Assembly (NCBI GenBank): GCA_017590115.1
Contig: JAGGNK010007448.1
Span: 3,698,815 to 3,762,814 of the forward strand
Direction: 5' to 3'
DNA from: Montifringilla adamsi
Taxonomy: Eukaryota > Chordata > Aves > Passeriformes > Passeridae
DNA length: 64,000 nucleotides
Shown piece by piece: positions 11,906-24,400 of this stretch (position 1 is the stretch's first letter; every line of letters begins with the position of its first letter). The position numbers and the translations under genes were made by a program. Under the pieces are notes generated by a model that saw only the letters and a list, made by a program, of their open reading frames with translations, did not search any database and was not told the origin of the DNA.

Positions 11906-12615
11906 GATGACAAGAGCATCATTGCTGGGGTGAAAAGAAGAGGACTGTTTTAACTATAAATAAAACCACTTGAGGCCATGTTGTATCTTCTCAGAAAGTG
12001 CTGCTTTGCTGGGACCACAGCTGAAGAACGACTGAGTGTAGATAGAGAACAGAGAGAGGCAGACAAAGCGTCAGCAGGAGATGAAATGTTCAAAGTAGGC
12101 AGAATAAGGGGGCCCTGAGGGCATCTCTGGAAGATGTTTTCTGTGTTTTACTGACATGTTTTGATGGGGGAAAAAAAGGATTTTTCAAAGAAGAGACATA
12201 AGATGTCACACATGTATTTACAAGACTGCAGTCCACCCTGACAACCTCTGTGAACTCCGTGCCACCAAGAAAGAAGTTGAAGAACTTCTGAAAAGAGATG
12301 AAAACTAAGAGATGAAAACACAGGCTAGAGGATGGAAACTTCCTTTCCTCCTGCCAATAGAAAGTTTGTGCTGGGACCTGGTCCTTTCAGCCTGAATGCA
12401 GCCCCCACCAAGATCCCTGGGAGTTATGAGATCCAGCAGGACTGGGATCCAGTTTCAGCCAGGCCACTGCCAGTGTGGAGGAGCAGCAATGAAGAGTGAT
12501 GAAGCCAGAGAAGGTCTACGTCACACAGGAGCAGCTGGGCAGGATAATTTGCCATCTGTGCTGAGTGGTTTCACCCCAGTGCTGCCAGTCACACCAGAGA
12601 CACCTCTTATTTATT
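11906..12615. other. Unique non-coding DNA before the retroviral scrap
   Basis: No LTR or retroviral gag-like reading frame was recognised. An A-rich stretch (GGGGGAAAAAAAGG) lies near 12165. It may hold decayed retroviral DNA that cannot be recognised by eye. Confidence 0.45.
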
Positions 12616-12617
12616 GT

Positions 12618-12639
12618 GGGGAGGGGAGGCAGGGGAGGG
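12618..12639 (+). other. Canonical G-quadruplex motif
   Basis: Four G runs (GGGG, GGGG, GGGG, GGG) separated by loops of 1, 5 and 1 bases. This meets the usual G3+N1-7 rule. It lies immediately upstream of the retroviral pol scrap. Confidence 0.8.
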
Positions 12640-12644
12640 CAAGA

Positions 12645-12940
12645 AACCATCTGTGGTCTATTGCCCAAAGGCAAGCCTCACCATGGGCTCCTGATCTTCC
12701 ATATTTACCAATCCTTTTAAATCCTTCACGACAGCCACATGCCATGTTCCAATGGGATCCTACTGCAGCCAGCCCTTGACTTATCATTGAATGGATATTT
12801 TACCTCATCAAATGACCAAGACAATTGTTACTCAACAAGAAATATTTGCACAGCTCATTATTAAGGCACGACAGAGATTACGAAAGTTGTCAGGTTGTGA
12901 TTTTGAACAAATTTGTGTACCTATAACTACTGGTTTGCAG
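12645..12940 (+). mobile_element. Endogenous retrovirus pol scrap (betaretrovirus-like, broken)
   Basis: Conceptual translation gives peptides such as LLNPSRQPHAMFQWDP (about 12715-12760), then IIEWIF, LPHQMTKTIVTQQE and AQLIIKARQRLRKLSGCDFE (about 12851-12910). I read these as the thumb/connection part of a retroviral reverse transcriptase, of the betaretrovirus-like (ERVK) group common in birds. The reading is broken by an in-frame stop at 12777-12779 and a frame change near 12800. No catalytic reverse-transcriptase core, integrase, gag, env or flanking LTR was recognised. It is therefore a short dead relic of about 300 bp. The family call rests on recognising the peptide pattern, not on a database search. 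It could alternatively belong to a neighbouring ERV class. Confidence 0.7.
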
Positions 12941-12959
12941 GATGTGGCCTTGGAGGGTC

Positions 12960-15900
12960 ACACCCAGAGGGGGCTGAGCTAGACAGCACCTGGCATTTAT
13001 CTGGCACCTGTGAGAGTGTGCAACAGGGGTGCTGAGAGCAGCTGTGGAAGCACATGGCTCAGGCTGTGAGGGGACAGCAGGGACAGGCTGGTGGTGTCAG
13101 GGATTGAAAAGGACAGGGAGTGCTGACTGTGCTTTGTTTCTACAGCCAGAGCACCAGGGCTCTCAACCTGGGGGTCTCCCAGCCTGCCTGCCCTGCTGCT
13201 ACGTGGATTGGGATATGCAGTAGTTTTGGTTTTCCACCTGTGGAAAGTGGGAGGAGATAGCTCTGGGTCTAAGAACAAAGGGCAAAGGTTGGCTGAAAGG
13301 TGTGCAGTGGCTGGAGAGGAAAAGGGACACACTTTAAAGTCACCTGTAAATTCATATGGGAAGCCCTAATGGGTTTTAATTTCTTTAATTCCAGGTCCAC
13401 TGTTCAGTGCCTCTCCTCACTCCCCTCCCAGCCTGGAAGACTGGTGAGCAGAGGATCTTCTGAGCAGAGGTTAATGCACTGCAGTGCTGGGGGCAGCATT
13501 CTTGACAGGATGAGCCCCCTTTGACTCCCAAATTTCTGACAGCACTACAGCACTATAAGAAACCAAGGGGAAAACAAAGAAATGTTGATAGGCTTCTCTT
13601 GACTTGGGCTGTTAATTCAAATCTGGCTGAAGGCCATTAGTGTTTTCACACTATTACCTTCTAATGGCTTCTTGCTCTTGGCTCGGCTCTTCCTTGGCAA
13701 GTCACAGCTGTGAGCTTTGCTAGCTGTAGGATCCCAGTTAGCCTCTTGCTGGGAATCTCACTCAAGATTATGACTTGTGTCCATGTTAGGAAAATAGCCT
13801 GTGTGTAGCAGCTGCTGTCAGACCCTGCTCCTTCCAGCACTCCCTCAACAGGTGTGAGGAGCTGTTTTCCTGCCTCCATGGGTGGATCAGCTGTTCCAAC
13901 AGAAGGTGCACTTGTAATCCATCCCCGCTCGCTGTGCTGCCAGGGTCACACGGAGCTGCTGCTGAACCCGAGGCAGCTTTTGCTGAGGGAGCTGCATCTT
14001 TTATCTCAGGCTCTGGAGACTCCCAGGGCAATCCATTGGAGCTCCACACAGAGCTGCAGTTTTGCCTCTGGGTTTCATCCCTGAGCCTGTGCTTTCCCCT
14101 CAGGAGCTGCTGAGGGAGCTGGCATGACACAGCTATGTGAGATATCTGCTGCAAAGTGTGACTCCTTCCCATGGTGCAGGAGAAGGAGGCTTCACACTCT
14201 CTAGTCCGTGATTTTTTCATCCTCATCCATCAAGACCGATTTTTTTTTCCTTTTTTTCCCCCAACATTTATACTCCAGGAAAACAGCAGGAAAATCCCAT
14301 GGTTTCTTACACTAGAGGTCAAACCAGGTCATCCCTTTGGCCTTAGAATCTGTATTTCCAGGAGAAGAACACATCAAAGAGCTGTGCAGGGCAGTATGGC
14401 CTTACTGTTTCCAGGGCCAGATCCCTGAGAATCAACAATCTCCAGTGTTTACCCAGCTTCTCCTCTGGGATTCAGGAGGAGCTGTTGGGCAGGTGGATTA
14501 AGAATCAGCCCTACTGTCTCTTTTCCATGCTTATTCTGAGGATGACACAGGAGACTTCAATGTGCAGGTCCAGCTGATGGGTGTGAAATTAATTTAAAAT
14601 TCAAAAAGTAAATTGGGGAAAAAAAAAAAAAAAGCCTCTAAGAGTTCCATGGAAAATCAATTACCCAGCACATGAAGGTGATGATGAGAACACTGCTCCA
14701 CAAAATAAGCAAAATTCCCTGCAATTCTAATCTCTTCTTCCTGCAATTTCCCTCCCATCCCTTGTGATGCTTTAAGAGATGGATGGCTTTCTTTCTCTAG
14801 TTTTAGATATGCTTATTGGGGCTGGAGGGTGGAGAGACCAAGAGAGAAAAGACTGTTCCAAAAAATGTAATTAAGGTAATATTACAATGTGAATTACATA
14901 TTACATTTTGTTTAGAACTATTATTTGCTGGAATGGCTCTGAAATTGAATTGTGCTGCAGATTCCTCGCTGATTTTACCCACACTCACTCACGGGCAGGG
15001 ATTGCATTAGACCTGGGGAAGAGGAAAGTGGGGATGGAGGAGGGGATCCAGCTGGAAAGGAGGGCTCTGAAAGTCATTTCTTCCCATGCAGAATCTTTCA
15101 TCAGACACACAAAGAACCACACTAAAAATGACTCTACACCCAACAAGCCAAACTGAGTCAATGTGTTCACCATGAACTGGTATTTGGGACAGTGAGGATG
15201 TCTCACTGACCTTACTCAGATCTTCTCTGCCAAACTGCTCACTTGTGCTGGAGGGGCTCAAGGGGCATTTGCTCACCACAGACTGTCTGAGGAAGGCAGA
15301 GGTGTTGTACAGCCACTAAAAGCTCTGACTTTCCCCTGCTTTCACTCAGGGCTGCTCTGAGATGGGTTTAATTGAGCACACAGCTCATCAATCTCATCTC
15401 TGCTCACTCCCACACCCTGAGGTCCCTCTGGAGCCAGGGACGGGCCAAGGGGTAACAGCATCCCCACCCAAGGGGTGCAGCGAGAAGGGGAGTGTGAAAA
15501 TTTCACCGCATGAGCAGCAGGACAGCAGATCCCAGGTTTCCTGTGCTGCTGCTGATTGTGGCCTCTCCAGTGCCTGATAAAGCTCCTATCTCTTTCCTCC
15601 AGTTGGGCACCTATTTCTTATGCAACCTGTAGGAATGTGATAGCTTTGCATTAGCTCCTCTTAAATTGCTTGACACTGGCATTCAGGTTCAGAAATTATG
15701 AGGAAGGGAGGGATGAGAGAGAGAGAGAAACACCCTGACAGCACAGCCACAGTAATTCAGAAAACGAAAAAATTATGAGATGCTGCTGTGCAAGAAAGAG
15801 CCACAGCTGAGGGGTGGAGAAAGGCAGGTGAGAGGACACAAAGCTGTTGTGCGTTAACACTGGTGTCCTCGTTCTGCAATTCTTTGTTCCAGCATTCAGG

Positions 15901-18900
15901 TTTTTGTGTCTTTGTTCCCTTTTGCACTGAGGCATTGTCCTCTCCCATGCTGCCCTCTCAGTTTCTCTGCTTTAGTGTCTCAGTTTTGAGAGACGAGGAT
16001 GCTGCTCGTGGGGGGAGAAGTTTGCCGTGTGATCTGATGTGCTGGTGTGGTTTTGGCAGCTGACAGATGTGTCAAGGGAGGGCTGTACCAGGGAGGGGCT
16101 TTAGATGAGCTGCAAAGGCTGAGAGGGGAACTGTTTCTTACCTGCTCCTTCCTTAAACCATCTCCCATCTGAATAAAGTGGGGGAATTAGGAGGGGATTA
16201 TCCACCAGCAGGAGAGGTGTAATTCATTTCTGCCACTGTCCATGTGTCAGGTTTGATTTTAATTTCAGATAATGTCAAAGCCAGATTAAAGCCCTATCAT
16301 CTAGGTAGGAAAGGAGACCCATCCTTCCCCCTTACCTCCCTGAGCTACCTGGACAGGGGCTACCATCCCTCCATCCCTTCCTTCAAGAACTCTTGGGTCA
16401 GGGCATGCCATGAAGGCTCCTGCATGGGAGGCTGGACTCCCTTCTCCAGCTTCTCCCACATCCTGTCCCTGGACACCAGAGACCCCTGACCCTCCAGAAA
16501 TTATGTTTTTGAGGTGTCAAGGTGCTTTATCTAGGGACAGGGAAAGGGATCTGGGAGGCAGAGATGTAGTGCCAGCCGTGGACACTGGGAAAATAAGGTT
16601 CCGGTGCAGAAGAGTGTGAGAAAAGCCATGAGAGATGAGGAATGACTGGGTCAAGCACTAGAGAATAAAGTGAAAACAGCATTTGTAGAGCTCCCTGTTG
16701 TGCCTGGCTGTTCCCCAGTGTCCTTCCAGAGGTGCCTGCAGAGCAAGAAAGGGTTATTTGTTTCAGAGGCTTATTCCTGGCTGTGGCAGAGATATAGAGA
16801 GACTAGGAACACTTAGAATGGCATCATGAGATGAAAAAGACCCCTAAATTAGACACCTCTCTCTGTACTTGACAGCTAATGAGAAGCAGTGTGCACGCAG
16901 GGTGTTTTACCTTTCTGGGAAGTCATTCTTTGGTGGTTTAATGTTATTCCTCCCTCAGCCTCTCCCTTGTGCAAGCTGGGTCAGAGTCAGCTCTGCTGAG
17001 CTCCAGGAGCCTGCTCCAACTCCTGCTCCTGCTACCTGTGGCTGTCCAGGTTTGCAGGTTTGAGTCCTGCAAAAATGGAGCCTTTTGGCTGGTGTAAGGA
17101 TGTTTTTAACTGCTTTGAGATCGTTGTCTGGAAGGAGTGGATGTGGCTGCTTATACCTTCCCTGAGTGAATGCAGACACGCAATTCCTGCTTCTGCTCAT
17201 GCAACATTTAAAGCCAAGTGCTTCTGACAAACAGGAGGGAAGATAGACTTTATTAAAAATAAAAATAAAATCTCTTGAGATCTGATCAGGCACTGATAAC
17301 TCTTCCTGGGCTTTGCTAGTATTTTGTTCTGTTTCTCAGCTATCACAGGTGGCAGCAGCGAAGAAATGCTGCTCTGATATTGATATAACAATCCTCTGTG
17401 TGCAGGTGGAGGGGTGATTTTGATGTTTATCAAGACAATTAATGTGCTACTGCACTCTTTTTATTACAACTGTATTGAATCCAACACAGAGTCCATCCAA
17501 ACAACTGACTGGGCCTTCCCAGTGAAAAAAAAATTTAAAAATATTATTATTTTGAAAAATTATTTAAAAAATAGTGAATATAAAGGAATGGCCTTGATGC
17601 TTAATGTGCTTCTTCATCCTTGTTTGCTCTCTCCATCCTTCCCCAGCTGAAATTCAGCAGCTGTTCCCATCTGTGCCACGTGTGCCAGCACAGCTCCAGC
17701 CTGGAGCAGGACACTGCCCTGGGGGAAGGTAATCATAACCTCATCATCTTGGTTTTACAAAATTCAGGTTTCAGAAAATGCAAATAATTTTTGTTTTGCT
17801 GCATTCTACCACATCTGCAGTGAGCTGTGACCCCAAAAGCCTGTGCTTGGGAAAAGGCCACTTTGCTTTTCCAAAGTACCAATTTGGACTGTGGCTTGCA
17901 TGTCACCTTTTGGCCACAACAACAATCCATGGGAGCAACTCCCATGTCCCACACAGTCACATGGGGATTCATAAAGCAAAGAGAGTGACGTGAATAAAGT
18001 TAAATTTGGTTCATCTGGCCCAGCTAATGTGAGATTTGCATGCCTCACTGCAGGATCCCAAAGAAACCTGAATCCTGCTCAATTTTTTTTCCAATAATTA
18101 ATCATGTTTTGCCCACAAGTACCAGCAAAACCACGTGTACATCTGCCTAACTGTGACTTGCCTGGCTGTTGCATGTCCCAGAGCAATGGGAGAAGGGAAC
18201 ACCATGGATGGAAGATGTGGCTTGGTGGATTGTTCCTGAAGAAGATAAATTCCATGCCTCAGAGCTCTGCATAAATCCAAGATTTGGAGGATTAGCAGGT
18301 GCTGGAGAGACCTAAAGCCTAGGTTTGGAAACTGCTGATGGTAGCTGTTTGGATGCTTCTCAGTGCTGGTGAGAACCTGGGTGTGCTTCAGGCTGGCACT
18401 TCCTATCTTTCCATTGGGGTGAGAGCTCCAGGATCCCCCCAAATCTCTACAAGGCCTTTGGTACCATGCTGAGAGTTCAGGTAGTAAATGAATTGACACC
18501 ACCACACACCCAGTGCCACTAGACTCTGTTTTGGGGCACATCCCTCCCAGCTGGGGCCTGTGAGCTGGCACTGCTGGGTGAAACGTCCAGCAAAGGCTCG
18601 GCCACAGCTGGTGAAATGTCTGGGATGCACAGCTTGGCCAATGAGAAGGGCCTGATGCTAATTGAGTTAGTCCAGGGATGAGCAAAAACCTGTCATGAGC
18701 CAACAGATCTGATTTGTGTTTGAAAAAATCCCTGGTGTGCCATAAATCTGTCAGCTTTCAGGGAGACAAAACAAAACCCAATAATCCCCCTGGTCCGATT
18801 TAAACCCAGCCTTGTCTCTCAAACAAAACCTTCCTGTCTCACAGCCACGGGGGATGGGGGAAACTGAGGCACAGCCAATCATCAGCCTCCACCCCTGCCC

Positions 18901-18955
18901 TCCCAAGTTATTATCTTGCAGGGCTGTGAGAGCAGAGGTACACAGAAGAGCGCTG
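12960..18955. other. Unique non-coding DNA
   Basis: Six kilobases without a recognisable gene or transposon. Contains a short A15 run near 14621-14635, a GA-rich patch at 15709-15730 and an AT-rich stretch at 17527-17585. The longest open frames (146 codons at 13786-14226 minus; 201 codons at 18098-18703 minus) show no domains. Confidence 0.5.
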
Positions 18956-18959
18956 GGAA

Positions 18960-19345
18960 ATGTTCCTATTGATCGGAAATGAATAATTATCACCCGCTCC
19001 CTGTTCCAGGGCCTCGCGGTGAGCGGAAGAGCGGAAGCACTAAGCAGGATTAATAACTACTTTTCATTACTTTTAATGCAAACTATTGATTTTAAAGTGT
19101 TGTAGGGTATGACAGTTTATTACAATAAGACAATAAAACAGACTATATGAAATAATTGAGAATAATCTCTTCCCTTTTCCTGCACGACACAAGGACATTA
19201 TGTTCCGTGCATGTGGAGACATTTATGGCAAACTCTATCCAGCAATGGCAGCTTAAGCACTCTATAAAACAGCACTTTGGAGCTGGAGTATTATAAATAA
19301 TAGGCAATAAAACTGGTAAATGGGGCTTTAATTTGATTCCATTAT
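18960..19345. promoter_or_regulatory. Candidate conserved non-coding element (AT-rich)
   Basis: A sharp shift from GC-rich surroundings to about 390 bp of AT-rich DNA. Homeodomain-type cores include GAATAATTAT, GGATTAATAACT and GAAATAATTGAG, with several AATAAA-like words. A short CpG cluster (CTCGCGGTGAGCGG) sits at its left part. This texture is typical of deeply conserved developmental enhancers, but it is a compositional argument only. Confidence 0.35.
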
Positions 19346-19349
19346 GTCA

Positions 19350-21305
19350 CCGAATGACAGGAAGGAGGGGGCAGAGCAGGGACGGGAGGCGATGCCGAGC
19401 TCTGTTTGGGAGCCCTGGATGTTCTGTGGTGGAACAGACCACAGCGGTGCAAGAGGGCTAGGTCGTGCCAAACCCCAGCCCAACCTGGGCTCGATCCTGC
19501 CAGGTGACATCCAGAGAGTCCCTGCAGGCTCCTCGCTGCAGCCAGCACCAGGGTGGCAGCAGGGACACTGCTGACACTGCTGTCACAGGGCTGAAGGAGC
19601 ATGATCAGGTCCCCACTGAGACAGGTACCAAACATCTGGGGTGCTATCCCAAAGCCTCCACCCTGCTGCCAGGTCTCTGACTGCAGGTGCTCTCTTTTTC
19701 TGCACCTCCTGCCCTGAACTGGCCAGCGCTGCCCTTCCCAGCCCCAGCCCTGGTGAGCACAGTGACCCTGGGGAGGTTCCTGCACAGCTTTTCTCAGCAC
19801 AAATTCTCCTCAGGAAGAGCTGCTGCCTGCCAAGGACAGGGCTGATCATCAGCCTCAAACCAAGCATGCCCCAAAGGGTGCTGAGTTGAAATGACCACCA
19901 GAAGAGATGGATTTTATTCCTCGTCACTCCAGAAAATCCTGTGCAAGGGGGTCTCGGCAAAGCCCCTGGGAGAAACCACTGAGCACCATCACTGCTTCCC
20001 AGCAGGAATGCCCCTGGCACAGAGGGTGGTATTTGGGGTGGGATGAGGGTGTAGGGGACCATAACAGAGCACACAGCCCCTGGCTCAGGGCTCCTGGCTC
20101 CCTCCGGAGTGCTCAGACCGGGCCATTACCCACTGATGGCTTTGCAGGGCCAGCCACTTGTGAAACGAGCTGGGAGTCCCAGCCCAGTGCTTTCCACTGG
20201 AAAGCTGTTCCTGCTAATTGGGCACCTCCTCCTCAAGGCTGGGGAGTGAACGCACCCCAGAGACCGAGGGCCAAATGTGGAGAAGGGCCTGAGGAACGCC
20301 TGGACACATTTCAATGCCCTGTTGCATGGTTCCCTCCAGCCTATCAGGTGTGGAGCTCTTGTGCTCTCCATGTACCCTCTGCTCATCCTCACCCCTCACA
20401 CTGCCTAAAAACACCTCAGAGAAAGGACTCAAAGGCTCTGGTACAGAAAAGCACCCGGGCAAGGGCTGACCTTGATGCACAGTTGGGTCTTTTCCACTCC
20501 CTCAGGTCCTTATGGACCCAGAAGGATCTGAAAGGTGAGAGAGGAGGCAGTTCATCATATCCCTGTGCCTGGAGTGTGAAATGAGGCTGGTCAGGACCTA
20601 CGTGGACCTTCCATGGCCCGGTGGGATCGTTCTAAATTGCTGTGCACTGGCCCAGTTAATGTGGAATTGGAAAGGACTGGAGAGCAGTGAGCAGCCAGGA
20701 CCTGGAGACCAGGGGTGGCATGGTCACATCTGGCCCGAGCTCCCTCCTGCAGATGTAGCACTGGGGCTGCCACCTGCATTTGCAGCCCTGAAGAGCCTCC
20801 ACCAGCACAGTGCTCCCCTGGAGATGTGCTGTACCAGCTCCCCTCCTTCCCACCCATCCTGTCCCCCTCCCAGCCGTGTCTGCAGTGGCCCCAGCTCCCC
20901 AAACACATCATTACTGCTGTGAGGATTTCTGCACAGAGAGGGAGAAGCCAGGCAGCGATTCTTCTGCACTTTGTTTTCAGTTCCAAAACCCCAGCTCTTC
21001 CCAGATCCTTCTGCAGAGAATCTTGGTGTCCCTTGGGTTTTTCCAGCCTCTTCCCTAAGCATATAATCAGGGCTGTTTTAAGAGAGGGGATTACACACAC
21101 AGCAGAGCAGAGAAGCCCCATTGAAGGTATTTGGAGCTGCTCTATACCCAAAATAAGCAGCACAAGGGGAAGTACTGAACTAACTTTGCTGTGGAGACAA
21201 GAAGGAGGTTTGGGCTCTGGATTTTAATGGGCTTTTCTTTTGCTCCCTGAATTCTAATTGCATCGGGATGTGCATGTCCCATCCCGTGGCACTGAATGCT
21301 GCAGA
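19350..21305. other. GC-rich unique DNA
   Basis: Contains the second-longest plus-strand frame in the window (225 codons, 19907-20584) and a 190-codon minus frame (20591-21163). Both have Pro/Ser/Trp/Cys-rich composition, no recognisable domain and no supporting splice structure. I see no gene. Confidence 0.5.
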
Positions 21306-21308
21306 TAC

Positions 21309-21435
21309 TATAGAATCATGGAATATTGGCTTGTTGCACGCTGGGTAAAAAATCCAATTTTTTTACCTGTGGACAACAGGATCATTATGGTTGGAAAAGA
21401 TGATTAAGATCATCAAGTCCAGCTGTAGACAAGTG
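21309..21435 (-). mobile_element. CR1-like fragment, minus strand (split)
   Basis: TATAGAATCATGGAAT at 21309 is a reverse-complement CR1 tail. The matching body, ACAGGATCATTATGGTTGGA and AAGATCATCAAGTCCAGC, starts only at 21375. The intervening ~48 bp do not look like CR1 and may be an insertion or a very diverged tail. It is a short, old copy. Confidence 0.65.
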
Positions 21436-21439
21436 CAGC

Positions 21440-24400
21440 CAGGACTGGCAGCTTGGCACGGGGGAGACAGACTACAGAGAGGGCAGGGAGCAAAAGCACT
21501 GGGATAGAAGGAGCTGCTGGCTGGGACTTGTCATAGCAAAGACTTTGCAGTGTGTGAGGGAAGGCTGGAGATGGGAAAGAGACCTGCCAGAAGAGGAGGG
21601 CACAGCTCATTTTGGAGGAAAATGACACCCAGGATTAATTGGGGTCTGCAGGAAAGGGGAGAAGGCTGGAGAAGGGGTGGAGAGGGACCAAGCTGGCTTT
21701 GGGGAGAGGTCAGGTTAGGAGGACAGGAACACACATGATGGTGTGGGGTGACACTTGCCTCCCCTGGGAGCCCTCCTGGGTGCCTGCAGGAGGTTCTGGT
21801 GAGGATGGGCAGCTGCTCCTGCTGGGTGTGAGGTTGCCATGGCAACCACCAGCATCCCAGGAGGAAGAGGAGGAATAGAGGAAGAGGAGGAAGAACAGAC
21901 CAGTCTGTCCCACCATGGGGTTTGAGCAGGGAGAGGTTGTCCCAGGAGAGAAAAGAGCAGCATGAACCCCATGGCACTGTGGGTGTGTGGTGCCCACTGC
22001 CCCCTGACCATGGAGGAGACCTGGTCCTGCTCTCCTCCTGGACCAACCACCCCAGTTTAGATTCCATTACACCTGAACATCTCAATATGACTCCAAACCA
22101 TGCACTTTCCTGCTCCAGAGGGGCACCCATGGAAAAAATTACCATTTGGAAATATCCGTGGGTTGGGAGAGCTGGTGAGGAGGAAACACCCTGCTCTGGG
22201 TTATCCCACTTTACTTTCATTCTTCTGGTATCCAAGAAAGGGCTACAGAGGGGATACAGATTTCTTCACATCCTTTTGTCTGAGTAGTAAATCTGCCAGC
22301 TAAAGTGTTTCAGGAAATAAAGGGTGATATGCTCTGAATGCACAAACTCCTGCACATGTGCACACACAGATGCAACTATTCCTTTCAGTGCTTGGGGAAA
22401 TTGGTTTCATTTCCTAATGGAATATCTGTATTTAGGTTCAGAACTGGCTTTCCACATTTTTTCTAGTGCAGCCCTGTCATACACCTGAAGGAATAAAGCA
22501 GTTGCCTGCAATTACATGGCTAATGAGGGGAATTGATTAATGAGATGGGGTCAGGTAGCTGCTGTGTGGGGCAGGAGGGGCTGAGCACGACCCCTTCATA
22601 GGACAAAGCCCCAGGGAGGGACCCGGGTGGACAAGAGGAGCTATGCAAAATGGAAGGTGAGACAAGGAGAGAGAGGACTTTGCCAGGAGGCTCAGCCAGA
22701 CTTTCTATCTGAGAAATCAAGCTGTGAAAGCAGTGAGAAGCAGGTGTGAATGGTTTTCTGCCTGCCTCAGGATGGAGTTGGGATGGAAAGCTGGGGTGAT
22801 GCAGAGGAAAATATATTTCTGCATTTAATGTCTCTCCCTGCACTGGCTCCAGGCCACCCTGGCTGAACACTCACAGTTTGTGCTGAAGTGTTGGAGAACT
22901 GAAAGGGCCTGAGGCTGTGCTGGCTGGTCCCTGGCATCTTGCATTTCAAATGCCTTGAAAATGTGGATTTGATGCTTCCCCTTTTATTTATTACATTTAA
23001 AGCAGTTTTGCCAGGGGCGTAGCTCTAGAGAACAGGCACCTTACTTTCCAGAGGATCCCAGGAGCTGGACTGTGGGAGATGCACACACGGCAAGGCAGGA
23101 CCCCACCGGCATCCAGCTGTGCCAAAATCTGGGAGCAGAGAGGGGCTGGGGAAGGCTGGACTGGCAGGAAGAGAGTGCCGGCCTGGCTGAGGAGCAGGGG
23201 GAAGCAGGGAGTGTGATCCACTTGCTGTGCTCCCCTCCTGGCAGCCGGGCAGTTTTTATCAACACGAGGCAGCTGTAAATGTTCTCTCAGCGGCAGGGAC
23301 CTGGGAGCTGAGAGTGCAGCTCAGCTGAGTGTGTTATTGGATTATCAGCTGATTAGAGCTGTTAAGAGCCCACTCTTGAATAATCAACATGGTGCTTTTT
23401 GGCTGCTGGGTAGCAGTGGGAGGGGAAGGGAGGCAGTGCAGAGCCTGGCTGATGTTGATTCATGAACGAGCCCTGTTGTTGCCATCAGCAGGCCCTGCTC
23501 CTTGGGGAGCTGGGGAGCCCCACCTGCCCCAGACCCCACCTGTGCAAGCTCCACAGGGGCTCCTTCTCTTTCCCTGGCACAGGTTTCAATCCATAGGAGT
23601 AGGATCTGGAGAGTCCTGACCATGGGGGAGATGCCCCTGCAGCCTGGCGGTGTGCTGGTACTTGTGGTGTGCTTGATCAGCCCAGAGCATGTTGGACACT
23701 TGGCTGTGGTCCTGCAGAAGGGGGGGGTCCAGGTCTTGTGTGTGCTGATGGAAGAGCTGAATCCCTGCACTGGCTGAGGTAATGGGTGGGGATGTGGGTG
23801 TCCCATTGCAAAAGGGGCTCACTAGCCAGGGTAAGGGGCAGGGAGGCTTTTCCAGTGGTATAAGGGAGGTCAGAAGCTTAGAAGGAGCTTGCAGTGATGC
23901 ACTGGAGTGGATTCCTGTTGAGACAAGGCAAGACAGAGGCCCAGGGATGGAGCTGTGCTAGCAAAGATTATGCTGGGAGCATTTTAAATGAAGACAACAC
24001 AATGCTCCCTTTTCTCTGCCTCTCCTTTGTACTGACTACAGCAGCATTTGGGCGATAGAGCAACAGCAATGTGCCTGCTGGCCCTTCTTTCTCTTTCTTT
24101 TCCCCTTCTTTCTACTTTTAAAGGTTGGTTTGGCCTGCTGCTGAGTCACAGATTCCCCTGGAGAAGCTTCCTGTAGCCCCCCTGCAGCAGGAGTCATCTT
24201 GCTCTCCTTTGATGTGGATTTTTTGCTCCCTGGAGTCCTTCTAGTGGTCTTTGGCTTGGACACCACAATCCAACAGTAACTTCATGAGCCACGTTCTTCC
24301 TGTCAGTCACAATGTTCCTGTCCCCAGTAAAATCAATGGCCTGACACTGGTGTGAGGGGAGAATATGATATTACAGGGAATAATAAATCACAAGCATATT

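Noticed and set aside
12964..12980. CTCF-like CCCAGAGGGGGCTG
   Set aside because: The core is one base short of the CTCF consensus spacing, so it is not convincing.
19907..20584. 225-codon plus-strand frame
   Set aside because: Composition typical of translated GC-rich non-coding DNA, and no recognisable domain or splice structure.
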